Below the pieces are notes generated by a model. It was given only the letters and a program-made list of their open reading frames with translations, did not search any database and was not told the origin of the DNA. Shown here piece after piece: positions 27,562 through 36,706 of a stretch of 64,000 nt of DNA (position 1 is the first letter of the stretch; every line of letters starts with the position of its first letter). This DNA is from Nitrosomonas ureae (GTDB taxonomy: Bacteria > Pseudomonadota > Gammaproteobacteria > Burkholderiales > Nitrosomonadaceae). Made by a program: the position numbers and the translations under genes. The stretch spans positions 1,612,001 to 1,676,000 of the forward strand of contig NZ_CP013341.1 of assembly GCF_001455205.1 (NCBI RefSeq). The letters run 5' to 3'.

Positions 27562-29285
27562 TCTTGTACCTCTAGTTAGTGGATATAATAATTCTGCATT
27601 ATTTGTGAATAACCTGATAAAGAATATTAATTCCTGTGTATAGCTAAATTTAAATTCTTAATGTAATTTCTTAAGGTCATTTTGAACCATTCATATAAGA
27701 CACTTGATCCTATTTGTTAAAAATTAGTATGAATTATAAGTTACTGATTATTATTTTATATTATAAATATCTTAACTTCTTGTCGGAATATTATTAAATT
27801 GTAAAGTATAAAAAATTTAAAAAAGCAAGCCTACATTGTAGGTCTGTTTAATACTGATCAGTGTGATAAAAATCGCAGCTTTGTAGCTTTTTCAGTCAGT
27901 GGCAAACGTTCCGAGATGAGAGAGTTATGACGCCGACATATCTTTCGACGACTAATACTCAATGATAGTTTTCTCTGTAATCGATTTTTGCTCATAGCAG
28001 GTCTTAATTTACAGCGGGCGAATAGGTCTGCAAGTAATGAATACTCAATTACATATACCAGATAAGGTTATTAAAATACTGATAGACCGTTTTGAGCTTT
28101 TGCATTCAAAGCATTGTCCGTAATAAAGCGCTATTCACTTGCCCACTATATTGTTGCTCTTTAGCTTGCTACTTCTAACTTTTCCATTAGCCCCTACTTT
28201 CTGTCTGGTCTGTTGAATAATATTCTTATAGCTCTCAAATAATAAGTGACAGGCCGCCTTAATTTTATAGTAACGCTGTACTGAATATGTCCTAATATAT
28301 GTAGGAATATTCTTGTCAGATTAATTGCAGCAGAAACGGCTCAAGTTTTTTTGTCCGTGATACTGAACTCAAAGGCTTTGCTGTGTGGATCACTGCATTC
28401 GATGCTGGTTTGGCAAAAGCTCTTATCTCGCCGATTTAATAACTTCATTTCCTGTGCGCCAGTGGCGTACGCATGAACTTTGATATGATTGGTATCAGCA
28501 GCTACTCATAATCCAGATTGTCATCGACCGATTCAGCAAAGATTTTCATGTGACTCCATTGTATCAGCGGCAGAATCGAAGACGAGAATTCTTTTGGTCG
28601 ATGAGGAAGAGGGCAGATTATGCCACGGTGCTTCCATTCTTAAAATCCGGAATGTCGCAGAGGACCTGGCGAATATTTTGAGTCTTTTCATCCGTCTTTT
28701 TTATCTGGGCAAAGAGACGTGTTAGGAAAATACATTTTAGCCCAGAAAAGAAAGGCGAGCATTATGATCAGCTCAAACTGGATATTTGATGCGGTATTTA
28801 AGGCAGGGTGCCAGCTTTCTTCTCTTGGAAGGATCAATAAGTATAAACTTTTGACTTTGCCGGAAGTGATTTGGCTTTCATGTCCTGTGATATTAATCAC
28901 ATTAGCTATTGGAAAATTTTACTAGAATAATGCATTGAATAGTGGCAAGGCGATGACAAAGGGTTTGGTACGGGGAATGTAATACATGAATTTTCTATGT
29001 TTTTGAAGTCAAGGATGTGGATCAAGCATATAACTAGGTTTCTCCGTTTGTTTTTTCTTATAATGATTGCCTCAATTATGTTTTTCAACGGCTTTCCCGA
29101 TAAATGACTCGCTCTAATTCACGTTTTTGTAGATAATGTCGCACCTGTTATCATTGTCATAATTTTGTAATCTAGCAACATGAATTGGTGCAATTTTTCT
29201 TCCGGTTCATTGCGGAAGGTCTTTCAGGAATGATTTGCGCATTTTGCAGGATTAAAAATTTGTTTGTAAGCTTGGAATTTTAAAA
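27562..29285. pseudogene. Gene-poor stretch with transposase-like debris
   Basis: About 1.7 kb with no intact gene. On the minus strand, about 28347-28490 reads A-D-T-N-H-I-K-V-H-A-Y-A-T-G, which resembles the catalytic strand and following segment of IS5/IS4-type transposases and then runs into stops. A second minus-strand piece near 28155-28255 reads H-L-L-F-E-S-Y-K-N-I-I-Q-Q-T-R, also transposase-like. Both are short, and other frames are broken. The rest is AT-rich with nothing recognised. Confidence 0.4.
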
Positions 29286-30113
29286 TTGAATCCGCACGCT
29301 GCTCGATCGATCTCTCCATTTACCTTAATCAACACCCTCAAGACCCATCGAAGTCTGATCTATTCTCTGGCCAAAAGAGAGGTTATTGGTCGCTATCGGG
29401 GTTCCATTATGGGGATATTATGGTCATTCTTTAATCCCGTCTTGATGTTGATTATTTATACATTTGTATTTAGCGTGGTATTCAAAGCGCGATGGGAGGG
29501 CGGCACGGATTCCAGAACAGAATTTGCACTGGTTTTGTTTGCCGGCTTAATGATCTATAACTTGTTTGCAGAGTGCATCAATCGATCTCCGGGGTTGGTG
29601 CTGGGAAATGTAAATTATGTTAAGAAAGTGGTGTTTCCCTTGGAAATACTATCCATTGTTGCCATGGGTTCTGCAGTTTTTCACTTCTTGATCAGTTTTC
29701 TGGTTTGGCTGATCTTTTATTTGGTCTTTTTTGGTGTGCCGCAAGTCACACTTTTATTATTTCCTTTATTGTTGATTCCATTCTTATTGCTGATTTTAGG
29801 GCTTAGCTGGTTTTTAGCGGCGCTGGGAGTATTTTTACGCGATGTCAGCCAGATTGTTGGCGTTATGATGACTGCACTGTTGTTTTTGTCGCCAATTTTT
29901 TATCCGATTACTGCTTTGCCCCCGGAGTACCATCAATTTTTGCAAGTCAATCCCCTGACATTTGTCATTGAACAGGCTCGTGGCGTGATGATTTGGGGGA
30001 ATGGGATAAGTTGGCAGGGATGGATTATCTACTTGTCAGTTGCCACAGTAACGGCATGGCTGGGTTTCGCCTGGTTTCAGAAAACGCGTAAGGGATTTGC
30101 CAATGTCCTTTGA
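29286..30113 (+). CDS. wzm: ABC-2 type polysaccharide export permease (Wzm-like)
   Basis: Inner-membrane channel subunit of a two-component ABC exporter that moves lipid-linked O-antigen or capsule chains to the periplasm. The 275-residue product has six hydrophobic segments. It also has the family stretch I-Y-S-L-A-K-R-E-V-I-G-R-Y-R-G-S-I-M-G before the first helix, and a late L-S-P-I-F-Y-P-I motif. The start is TTG 29286; another is possible slightly downstream. The end overlaps the wzt ATG by 11 bases. Confidence 0.9.
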   Translation: MNPHAARSISPFTLINTLKTHRSLIYSLAKREVIGRYRGSIMGILWSFFNPVLMLIIYTFVFSVVFKARWEGGTDSRTEFALVLFAGLMIYNLFAECINRSPGLVLGNVNYVKKVVFPLEILSIVAMGSAVFHFLISFLVWLIFYLVFFGVPQVTLLLFPLLLIPFLLLILGLSWFLAALGVFLRDVSQIVGVMMTALLFLSPIFYPITALPPEYHQFLQVNPLTFVIEQARGVMIWGNGISWQGWIIYLSVATVTAWLGFAWFQKTRKGFANVL

Positions 30114-31479
30114 CATTGCCGTTAAGGTCGAGAGCCTTAGCAAGTGCTATCAGATTTACGATCATCCGCGCGATTTCCTCAAGCAAATCATCATTCCCCG
30201 TTTGCAACGCTTGGCCGGACGGAAACCTAAGCAATTTTTTCGTGAGTTTTGGGTGTTGAGGGATATTTCATTCGAGATCAAGAAGGGCGAGACCGTCGGC
30301 ATCATTGGTCGCAATGGTTGTGGCAAGTCTACCTTACTGCAGATGATTTGCGGCACGTTGAATCCGACCAGTGGGAATGTTCAGACCCACGGGCGTATTG
30401 CCGCGTTGCTGGAATTGGGATCAGGCTTCAATCCGGAGTTTACCGGACGGGAAAATGTTTACATGAACGCTACCGTGCTGGGTCTGAGTCAGGAAGAGAT
30501 TAACGCACGATTTGATGATATTGTGGCCTTTGCCGATATCGGAGAATTTATTGAGCAGCCGATTAAAACATACTCGAGTGGAATGGTGGTTAGACTAGCT
30601 TTTGCTGTAATTGCACACGTAGATGCAGATATTCTGGTAATTGATGAAGCACTGGCAGTGGGCGATGCATTTTTTACACAGAAATGCATGCGTTTTATGC
30701 GAAGTTTTATGAAATTCGGTACCGTTCTTTTTGTGAGTCACGATACGGGTGCAATAAAAAATTTATGTCGCTCGGTAATTTGGCTAGAACAAGGGAGAGT
30801 AATGCAGGAGGGCACTCCGAAAGATGTATGCGAGATGTATCTGAAAGCATATTATGAAGCACAACAAGGCAAAATAAGTCCAACTAATGCGGGGTTGCAA
30901 AGTAAGAGAAACGGTTCTTCTGTGAGAATGGATCAACGTCGGGATTTTATTAATGCTAGCAATTTGCGCAACGATCTAGAAATTTTTGAATTTGACCAGG
31001 ATGCGCCATCATTTGGAACACATGGTGCGCAAATCATAGAAGTTCAATTTCTTGACAAGGAAGGTTCTGTTCTGGCGTGGGTGGTTGGGGGTGAGCAGGT
31101 TACCTTGCAAATAAAAGCAATCGCACGTGTAGTTCTGGATTCACCTATTATTGGATTTGTTATCAAGGATCGCTTGGGCCAGGCGCTTTTTGGTGATAAT
31201 ACATATCTTAGTGCTATGGATACCCCTTTGTTATGCGAGTCTGGAGACGAAATCCAAGCAGAGTTTACTTTTTTTATGCCCATACTACCCGCGGGTGACT
31301 ACAGCATTGCTACGGCAATTGCAAATGGCACGCAGGATCAACATATCCAGCATCACTGGATATCCGATGCGGTGCTATTTAAATCCGAGTCTAGCAGTGT
31401 ATCTACAGGGCTTGTTGGCATACCCATGGTACATATCGATATCGCCACACAAAAAACCAAGAATACAATTCGAAATTAG
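30103..31479 (+). CDS. wzt: ABC exporter ATPase with C-terminal O-antigen-binding domain (Wzt-like)
   Basis: ATPase subunit pairing with the Wzm-like permease. I use ATG 30103 (M-S-F-D-I-A-V-K-V); a TTG two codons upstream is the alternative. The nucleotide-binding domain (about 1-245) has Walker A G-R-N-G-C-G-K-S-T, signature Y-S-S-G-M, Walker B I-L-V-I-D-E-A-L-A-V-G-D and a switch His in F-V-S-H-D. After a linker, residues about 300-440 form the Wzt C-terminal beta-sandwich. In E. coli O9a and Klebsiella O12 systems that domain recognises the modified chain end. This implies the exported polysaccharide carries a terminal mark, fitting the methyltransferase fusion gene that follows. Confidence 0.92.
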   Translation: MSFDIAVKVESLSKCYQIYDHPRDFLKQIIIPRLQRLAGRKPKQFFREFWVLRDISFEIKKGETVGIIGRNGCGKSTLLQMICGTLNPTSGNVQTHGRIAALLELGSGFNPEFTGRENVYMNATVLGLSQEEINARFDDIVAFADIGEFIEQPIKTYSSGMVVRLAFAVIAHVDADILVIDEALAVGDAFFTQKCMRFMRSFMKFGTVLFVSHDTGAIKNLCRSVIWLEQGRVMQEGTPKDVCEMYLKAYYEAQQGKISPTNAGLQSKRNGSSVRMDQRRDFINASNLRNDLEIFEFDQDAPSFGTHGAQIIEVQFLDKEGSVLAWVVGGEQVTLQIKAIARVVLDSPIIGFVIKDRLGQALFGDNTYLSAMDTPLLCESGDEIQAEFTFFMPILPAGDYSIATAIANGTQDQHIQHHWISDAVLFKSESSSVSTGLVGIPMVHIDIATQKTKNTIRN

Positions 31480-31488
31480 GAAAAACTA

Positions 31489-34023
31489 ATGGCACATGTT
31501 CAACAGCAAGAATTTTGTGAATCCATCAAAGCGCGCTTTCCGCAATTTTTTACGGGTGTAATGGTTTTGGATATTGGTTCTCTCGATATCAACGGAAATA
31601 ATCAGTATTTATTCGATGTCGAAAGTCTTTATTTGGGCGTTGACGTAGCGCAGGGTCGCAATGTTGATGTTGTATCTGAAGCACATTTACTTGATCTGCC
31701 CGATGCAACATTCGATATCATTATTTCCACTGAGTGCCTCGAACATGATCGATATTGGATACAAACTTTGAATAATGCAATGCGCATGTTGCGTCCTGGG
31801 GGAGTGTTGCTCATTACTTGCGCGACGATAGGGCGCCCTGAACATGGTACGCGTCGCACTACGCCTGACGATGCTCCACTTCTGGCAAATATCGATGCTG
31901 AATGGGCGGATTATTATCGTAACCTAGATGAAAATGACATTCGAACAGCCATAAATATACCGGATACATTTCAGTTTTCCGAATTTTCAATAGGCATGGA
32001 AACGCATGATCTATATTTCTTTGCCATTAAGCATGGCGTATTTGAGAGGCGCCTCAACAGATCTCCACAACTCCGGCAGTCTGCTCTGTTAGATAAACTC
32101 AGTTACCTTGAACAAGCGGTAGCTGAACATGATAATCAGATTGCTGAGCGCGATAGGCAGATAATCGAATTTAGTCAAGCTGCCATTGAGCGTGATAAGC
32201 AGATAATCGAGCTTAACCAAATACTAACCGAACGTGATCGGCAGATAATTGAGCTTAATCAGGTCGTCACCGAGCATGATCGCCTCTTTGCTAGCCTGTA
32301 CCAGTCAAGATCATGGCGCATTACACATCCTCTTCGTGTCTTCATGACACAGATGGGTCGTATCGGTGCTTTCACGCGCCGAGCTCGTGCAGCTTTTCGT
32401 TATGTCGCTCGAGGAGATTTCAAAGGTCTATACAGTCGACTCAGATCGATTCAGCTCGAGCAGGCTATGCAGAATTTTACCGTGATGGGACCCCCTAAAC
32501 GCTGGGGCATCATGGCAACACCCCATACTTTGTTTATCGCACATCTGATTGCCTCGCGCCTTCGTATACATGGTTGGGAAGTTGACATTCTGACGAGTGC
32601 ACCTAATGGTTTCCCACATGATATGTACATTGTGATTTGTTCGCAGATGTTCAAAAAACTACCTCCCGGTGAAAGGCGTATAGCTTATCAAATGGAGCAA
32701 TCAGTCAGCTCACGCTGGTTTACTGACAACTACATCCATATATTGAATGGTTCGCTAGCTGTACTGGAGTACGCTTTGGTCAATTTAGAATTTCTGGCTA
32801 GCAAACAGGTAGTTTATCCTCATGTGTATTATTTGCCCGTGGGTGCCGATCCAAATTACATGAATCACGTTCCATCGACGGATAAGAATTGTGATGTACT
32901 GTTTTATGGTGATTCCAACAGTTCGCCGCATCGACGCAAAATGTTGGATGCTCTACAGAAGAATTTTAATGTACATATAAGTCCCGAGCTTTTTGGTCTT
33001 GACATGATTAATCAGATTCGCCGCGCACGAATCGTCATCAATTTACATTATTACGAAAATGCGCTGCTGGAAATGCCACGTATCCAGGAATGTCTTTCTC
33101 TGGGTATTCCTGTGGTGTCTGAAACTTCTCAAGATCTGGCCGATTATCCGGAAATTTCCGAGGCTGTAACTTTCTTCGAACAAGGTAATGTGCAAGCCAT
33201 GCTTGATGCGGTTCGAAATGCATTAGCGCAACCTATTGCACCAGAAATAGTGCATAAGGCTGCTGTCCGCAGTTCAGAGCGTTTTGTATTTATGTTTGAT
33301 CGATTCTTGATCGCCATGGGTTTTTTGTCACTTGAGAAACTGGCTGAAAATAAGTTACCACTGCCGCAAGATGTCTCTCGTATTGCCTTATCAATGCCAG
33401 AGGCAATTTTTCGTCGCCGTGTCTATGAGGCCAATCAACCCCAAAATTGTGCTGTATTCGATGGTGTACGATTACGTCCTGGCTGGGTGGGGTGCGGCTT
33501 ATCCTACGTAAACCTGGCGCGTCATGCGATAAAGCATCAAATCAAGCGGTTAACAATTCTCGAAGATGATGTGCTCTTGCCAGATGAATTCGAGGAGAAA
33601 ATGAGCATTGTGCAGAGTTACCTGGATACAAAACATAATCATTGGGACGTTTTTTCCGGAGTTATTGCTGTATTGCATGAGAAAGCCCAGATTCTCCACG
33701 TTGAAACCTTTCAAGGCATATGTTTTGTGACGCTCGACAAAATGACCAGTATGGTTTGCAATATTTATAGTGAGAAGGCTCTGCACAATTTGGTTACATG
33801 GAATCCGCGTCACATAGATGACCAAACCAATACTATCGACAAGTACTTGGAAAGACAAGATAATCTACGCGTGATAGTAACGTTGCCTTTTCTTGTCGGT
33901 CACAGGGAAGAGGTTCATTCTACCTTGTGGGGTTTCCAGAATACTCAGTATTCTGACTTGATCGCCACAAGCGAGCATATGCTCCAGAAGAAGGTTCAAA
34001 GTTACCACAATGAGAGGTTATAA
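31489..34023 (+). CDS. Methyltransferase / coiled-coil / two-glycosyltransferase fusion protein
   Basis: An 844-residue modular cytoplasmic protein. Residues about 20-170 are a class I SAM methyltransferase (V-L-D-I-G-S-L-D-I-N-G-N-N, then F-D-I-I-I-S-T-E-C-L-E-H). About 195-270 is a coiled coil built of 14-residue repeats of the E-R-D-R-Q-I-I-E-L-N-Q type (DNA period 42 bp), closed by S-W-R-I-T-H-P-L-R. About 325-600 is a GT-B-like glycosyltransferase (M-P-R-I-Q-E-C-L-S-L-G-I-P-V-V-S). About 640-800 is a GT25-like domain with the L-E-D-D-V motif. It lies ten bases after wzt. Methyltransferase plus coiled coil beside a Wzt with a C-terminal domain recalls the chain terminator WbdD, but no kinase domain is seen. 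Confidence 0.82.
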   Translation: MAHVQQQEFCESIKARFPQFFTGVMVLDIGSLDINGNNQYLFDVESLYLGVDVAQGRNVDVVSEAHLLDLPDATFDIIISTECLEHDRYWIQTLNNAMRMLRPGGVLLITCATIGRPEHGTRRTTPDDAPLLANIDAEWADYYRNLDENDIRTAINIPDTFQFSEFSIGMETHDLYFFAIKHGVFERRLNRSPQLRQSALLDKLSYLEQAVAEHDNQIAERDRQIIEFSQAAIERDKQIIELNQILTERDRQIIELNQVVTEHDRLFASLYQSRSWRITHPLRVFMTQMGRIGAFTRRARAAFRYVARGDFKGLYSRLRSIQLEQAMQNFTVMGPPKRWGIMATPHTLFIAHLIASRLRIHGWEVDILTSAPNGFPHDMYIVICSQMFKKLPPGERRIAYQMEQSVSSRWFTDNYIHILNGSLAVLEYALVNLEFLASKQVVYPHVYYLPVGADPNYMNHVPSTDKNCDVLFYGDSNSSPHRRKMLDALQKNFNVHISPELFGLDMINQIRRARIVINLHYYENALLEMPRIQECLSLGIPVVSETSQDLADYPEISEAVTFFEQGNVQAMLDAVRNALAQPIAPEIVHKAAVRSSERFVFMFDRFLIAMGFLSLEKLAENKLPLPQDVSRIALSMPEAIFRRRVYEANQPQNCAVFDGVRLRPGWVGCGLSYVNLARHAIKHQIKRLTILEDDVLLPDEFEEKMSIVQSYLDTKHNHWDVFSGVIAVLHEKAQILHVETFQGICFVTLDKMTSMVCNIYSEKALHNLVTWNPRHIDDQTNTIDKYLERQDNLRVIVTLPFLVGHREEVHSTLWGFQNTQYSDLIATSEHMLQKKVQSYHNERL

Positions 34024-34097
34024 GATGCAGAAAACAAGTGAATTATTCAGGCTTATCAGTTATCATAAGATTGATAAGCAAGAGAGGCAATCTGTTG

Positions 34098-34126
34098 TTT
34101 ATTTTATTTTATTTTATTTTATTTTA
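34098..34126. repeat. TTTTA pentanucleotide tract
   Basis: A partial unit followed by five complete TTTTA units, about 85 bp upstream of the RTX gene start. Such short tandem repeats are prone to slipped-strand copy-number change. Confidence 0.9.
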
Positions 34127-34212
34127 TGTTTATGGGAGTAATGTTTTGCTAATGATAGAAAATTCTAATCTCATGTATTTCTAAAAATATCTTAACAAGG
34201 AAGAAATTTATA

Positions 34213-35106
34213 ATGACTTATTATGCAGCGTGGTATGGCACAAATAGTAATGAAGATTTGTATTCTTTTGTGCTGACTTCATTTGAGCCGCCTGATTTTG
34301 ATTATTATCTTTCAATTTATGGTGCTGGAGGCAATGATACAATCTACGGTGGCACACTTGATGATTCTTTATATGGCCAAGATGGAAACGATACAATATT
34401 AGGGGATAGTGGTGACGATCATATAGAGGGCGGTATTGGGAATGACATTCTGGACGGTCAGGAGGGCAGAGATACGATGAAGGGGGGGGCAGGCGATGAT
34501 TCATATTATATAAACCAAGCTAATGAATACTTAACGGAGAATGCCAATTCAGGTACTGATAAAGTTTACACGTCTGCGAACAATTTTACGTTACCAGCAA
34601 ACTTTGAGTGGTTGTTTTTAGAGGGAACTGTTAGTTCTGGCACAGGAAATAATCTTAGTAACACCTTATTGGGCAATAATAGCGCTAATACTTTTGTTGG
34701 TCTTGATGGCGATGATACTATCGTGACCAATGGCGGCAATGATATTCTTGTGGGTAACAAGGGTATTGACACTCTTAATGGGGGTGATGGAAACGATGTT
34801 TTTAACGGCGGAAGTGGGGCGGATACTTATTTCGGTGGAAGTGGTGCAGACGATTTTGGATATTTTTCTGTTTCAGATAGCCCGGTTGGAGGAATGGATA
34901 AAATAACCGATTTTAATCGAACACAGGGTGATAGGATAAATCTTTCCCCCATAGATGCAGATCTAACTCTTCCTGGAGATCAAGCATTTACTGTTGGAAC
35001 TTATGTTAATGGCATTTTGACTGGTGATGTGATTGGTGGAGCAGATATAAAAATTCAACTAGTGGGTGCGCCTGCATTAAATCTTAGTATTGATATTCTT
35101 CTGTAA
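34213..35106 (+). CDS. RTX (hemolysin-type) calcium-binding repeat protein
   Basis: A 297-residue acidic protein. Nonapeptide repeats of the G-G-x-G-x-D-x-x-x type occur in two blocks, about 37-98 (G-A-G-G-N-D-T-I-Y-G-G and following) and about 156-220. A strand-rich insert lies between them. The C-terminus (G-D-R-I-N-L-S-P-I-D-A-D onward) resembles the serralysin/M10 C-terminal region that follows RTX repeats. There is no Sec signal; such proteins leave by type I secretion, but no secretion genes are in the window. No catalytic domain is present. It is preceded by AAGGAAG about seven bases before the ATG and by a TTTTA tract. Confidence 0.88.
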   Translation: MTYYAAWYGTNSNEDLYSFVLTSFEPPDFDYYLSIYGAGGNDTIYGGTLDDSLYGQDGNDTILGDSGDDHIEGGIGNDILDGQEGRDTMKGGAGDDSYYINQANEYLTENANSGTDKVYTSANNFTLPANFEWLFLEGTVSSGTGNNLSNTLLGNNSANTFVGLDGDDTIVTNGGNDILVGNKGIDTLNGGDGNDVFNGGSGADTYFGGSGADDFGYFSVSDSPVGGMDKITDFNRTQGDRINLSPIDADLTLPGDQAFTVGTYVNGILTGDVIGGADIKIQLVGAPALNLSIDILL

Positions 35107-35118
35107 AATTAATAAATG

Positions 35119-35143
35119 ACCTCCTGATCAGGTAACAGGAGGT
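35119..35143 (+). terminator. Hairpin after the RTX gene
   Basis: ACCTCCTG (35119-35126) pairs perfectly with CAGGAGGT (35136-35143) around a 9-nt loop. It lies 13 bases after the RTX stop and is followed by a weak T-rich TCTCGTTGT. Likely a terminator. Confidence 0.55.
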
Positions 35144-35390
35144 TCTCGTTGTAGATAAAAAACAGACTTAGCCGGGAGTTATTGATTGAGTTTGTCGTTA
35201 CTGAAAAGAAGCCCAAAAATTATTCTCTTGGAGAAAAAGTTGCAACGAGTTTGTTCATAAAAATATATCTTTTGATGATTTAAGTTCCCATCCTAAAATT
35301 CAGGCTGTATTGATTTTGGCTGATTTGATAACCAAAATTCAAGTAGCTGATTTTAGATTTGATAAGCCTTTGGATTGATATTACTAAATA
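35144..35390 (+). pseudogene. Possible truncated coding remnant next to the IS
   Basis: A short plus-strand frame from about 35204 to 35380 encodes roughly 57 residues ending D-F-R-F-D-K-P-L-D and looks protein-like (S-S-H-P-K-I-Q-A-V-L-I-L-A-D-L-I). It has no good start and is preceded by a stop. It may be the tail of a gene lost during IS-linked rearrangement. I recognise no family. Confidence 0.25.
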
Positions 35391-36670
35391 AAGACCTCTG
35401 CACAACCGCAAGAATTTTGCTGTAGTGACAGAGAAAATTTTCCAAGTGACACTTGTTGCACGTCACTTTAATAGAAAGTGGAGTTTTTTCCTTTTTTTAG
35501 GTGAATTTTTCCCCCTTATGTAATATTTGGACGGATCGCTCCCCTTAATGGTTGGTCTACGAAGATTTTGTTGGCTGCTTTCTTTAGATTCATGCAGATA
35601 CTTTTCAGTATGACTTGGGCGTTGACTTTCGTCGTACCGAAGTAGCTGGCGCGTCCCATTCTGAATAAGCGTTTGATTGTGCCGAAACACTGTTCGACAA
35701 TATAGCGTTTTTTACTGATCAATTGATTCGCCAGCTTCTGGCGTGACGAGAGGGGTTTATTCTTGTACGCGCGATGCATGATTGCGCTCTTGATCTTTTG
35801 CTTTCTTAGAAATTGCCGATTGGCATTGCTGGCGGATCCCTTGTCGGCATACACCCGATTCGCCTCGATATGCGCACCATCGATAGCGGCTTCGAAATGC
35901 ATCATTTCGCTCTGGTTGGCAGGGGCGGTGTGAACCCCGCGCACATAGCCGTCTTGTGCGTCCACCACCAGGTAACTGCGGTAGCCAAACTGCGACTTCC
36001 TGCCTTTCTTTAGCCAGGTCGCATCCGGATCCGCGCTTTGTTCTTCGATACAGTTGATTCCAGGTTGACTGCCATCTTCAAACTGAACAACCTTACCTTC
36101 TTCGGCATCCACTTCCAGTGTGATGGTCTTTTTAGGGCGTGCCGCTGACTCAATCAGCGTGGCATCAATGACCGCTCCTGTCGCACCCTTGATCATCAAT
36201 CCGTGGCATTGAAGCTGTTCATTAATAGAGGCCAGCAGATCATCTAGCCGGTCGTTGGTTATTAGCCGGTTACGGAACCGGCACAAAGTGGTTTCGTCCG
36301 GTATCGCATCCGACAAGGACAGTCCGCAAAATTGCAGAAAATCAATGCGTACACACAGTGCTTGCTCCAACGCAGCGTCCGATAAACTATGCCACTGACC
36401 TAGCAGGATCGCTTTGAACATCAACAACCCATCAAACGGCTCTTGGCCTCCACCATGCGATAACTCGCGCTTGTATAAACCCGTAAGTTTCGGACGTAAG
36501 TCCTCCCACTCAATTAGGGCATCAATCTTCAACAGAACATTATCTCGCTTCAATCGCTCTGCTAATTCCAGTGTTCCAAAACTCATCTGCATCTTTTGCT
36601 CCAACTGTCTTTTAACCCCCTCTATTTTAGTTGGTTATTGCACTGGCAGGCGAGGTTGTGCAGGAATCTT
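35391..36670 (-). mobile_element. IS5-family insertion sequence, copy 1
   Basis: 1280 bp, matched end to end by the copy at 50888-52167 in inverse orientation. The ends read AAGACCTCTGCACAACC at one side and AAGATTCCTGCACAACC at the other (as inward-facing inverted repeats), differing at three positions. The flanks show AATA on both sides, a plausible 4-bp target duplication. It lies between the RTX region and the mgtE gene. Confidence 0.9.
35516..36604 (-). CDS. IS5-family transposase (copy 1)
   Basis: A 362-residue DDE transposase. The IS5-type N-terminal domain has F-D-G-L-L-M-F-K-A-I-L-L-G-Q-W and I-P-D-E-T-T-L-C-R-F-R-N-R-L. The catalytic residues are the Asp in A-V-I-D-A-T-L-I-E-S, the Asp in V-Y-A-D-K-G-S and the Glu in Y-I-V-E-Q-C-F-G-T-I-K-R. 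The frame is intact. It differs from copy 2 at five positions seen by eye (Lys/Asn, Asp/Glu, Arg/Leu, Ser/Thr, His/Tyr), so the two copies are not a just-made duplicate. Confidence 0.93.
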   Translation of the reverse strand: MEQKMQMSFGTLELAERLKRDNVLLKIDALIEWEDLRPKLTGLYKRELSHGGGQEPFDGLLMFKAILLGQWHSLSDAALEQALCVRIDFLQFCGLSLSDAIPDETTLCRFRNRLITNDRLDDLLASINEQLQCHGLMIKGATGAVIDATLIESAARPKKTITLEVDAEEGKVVQFEDGSQPGINCIEEQSADPDATWLKKGRKSQFGYRSYLVVDAQDGYVRGVHTAPANQSEMMHFEAAIDGAHIEANRVYADKGSASNANRQFLRKQKIKSAIMHRAYKNKPLSSRQKLANQLISKKRYIVEQCFGTIKRLFRMGRASYFGTTKVNAQVILKSICMNLKKAANKIFVDQPLRGAIRPNIT

Positions 36671-36706
36671 AATAAGTTTGTAAGATTAGTATATACGTAC
36701 CTCTCC

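Noticed and set aside
28489..28725. 78-codon plus-strand frame in the gene-poor region
   Set aside because: It is antisense to transposase-like debris and has no protein-like pattern.
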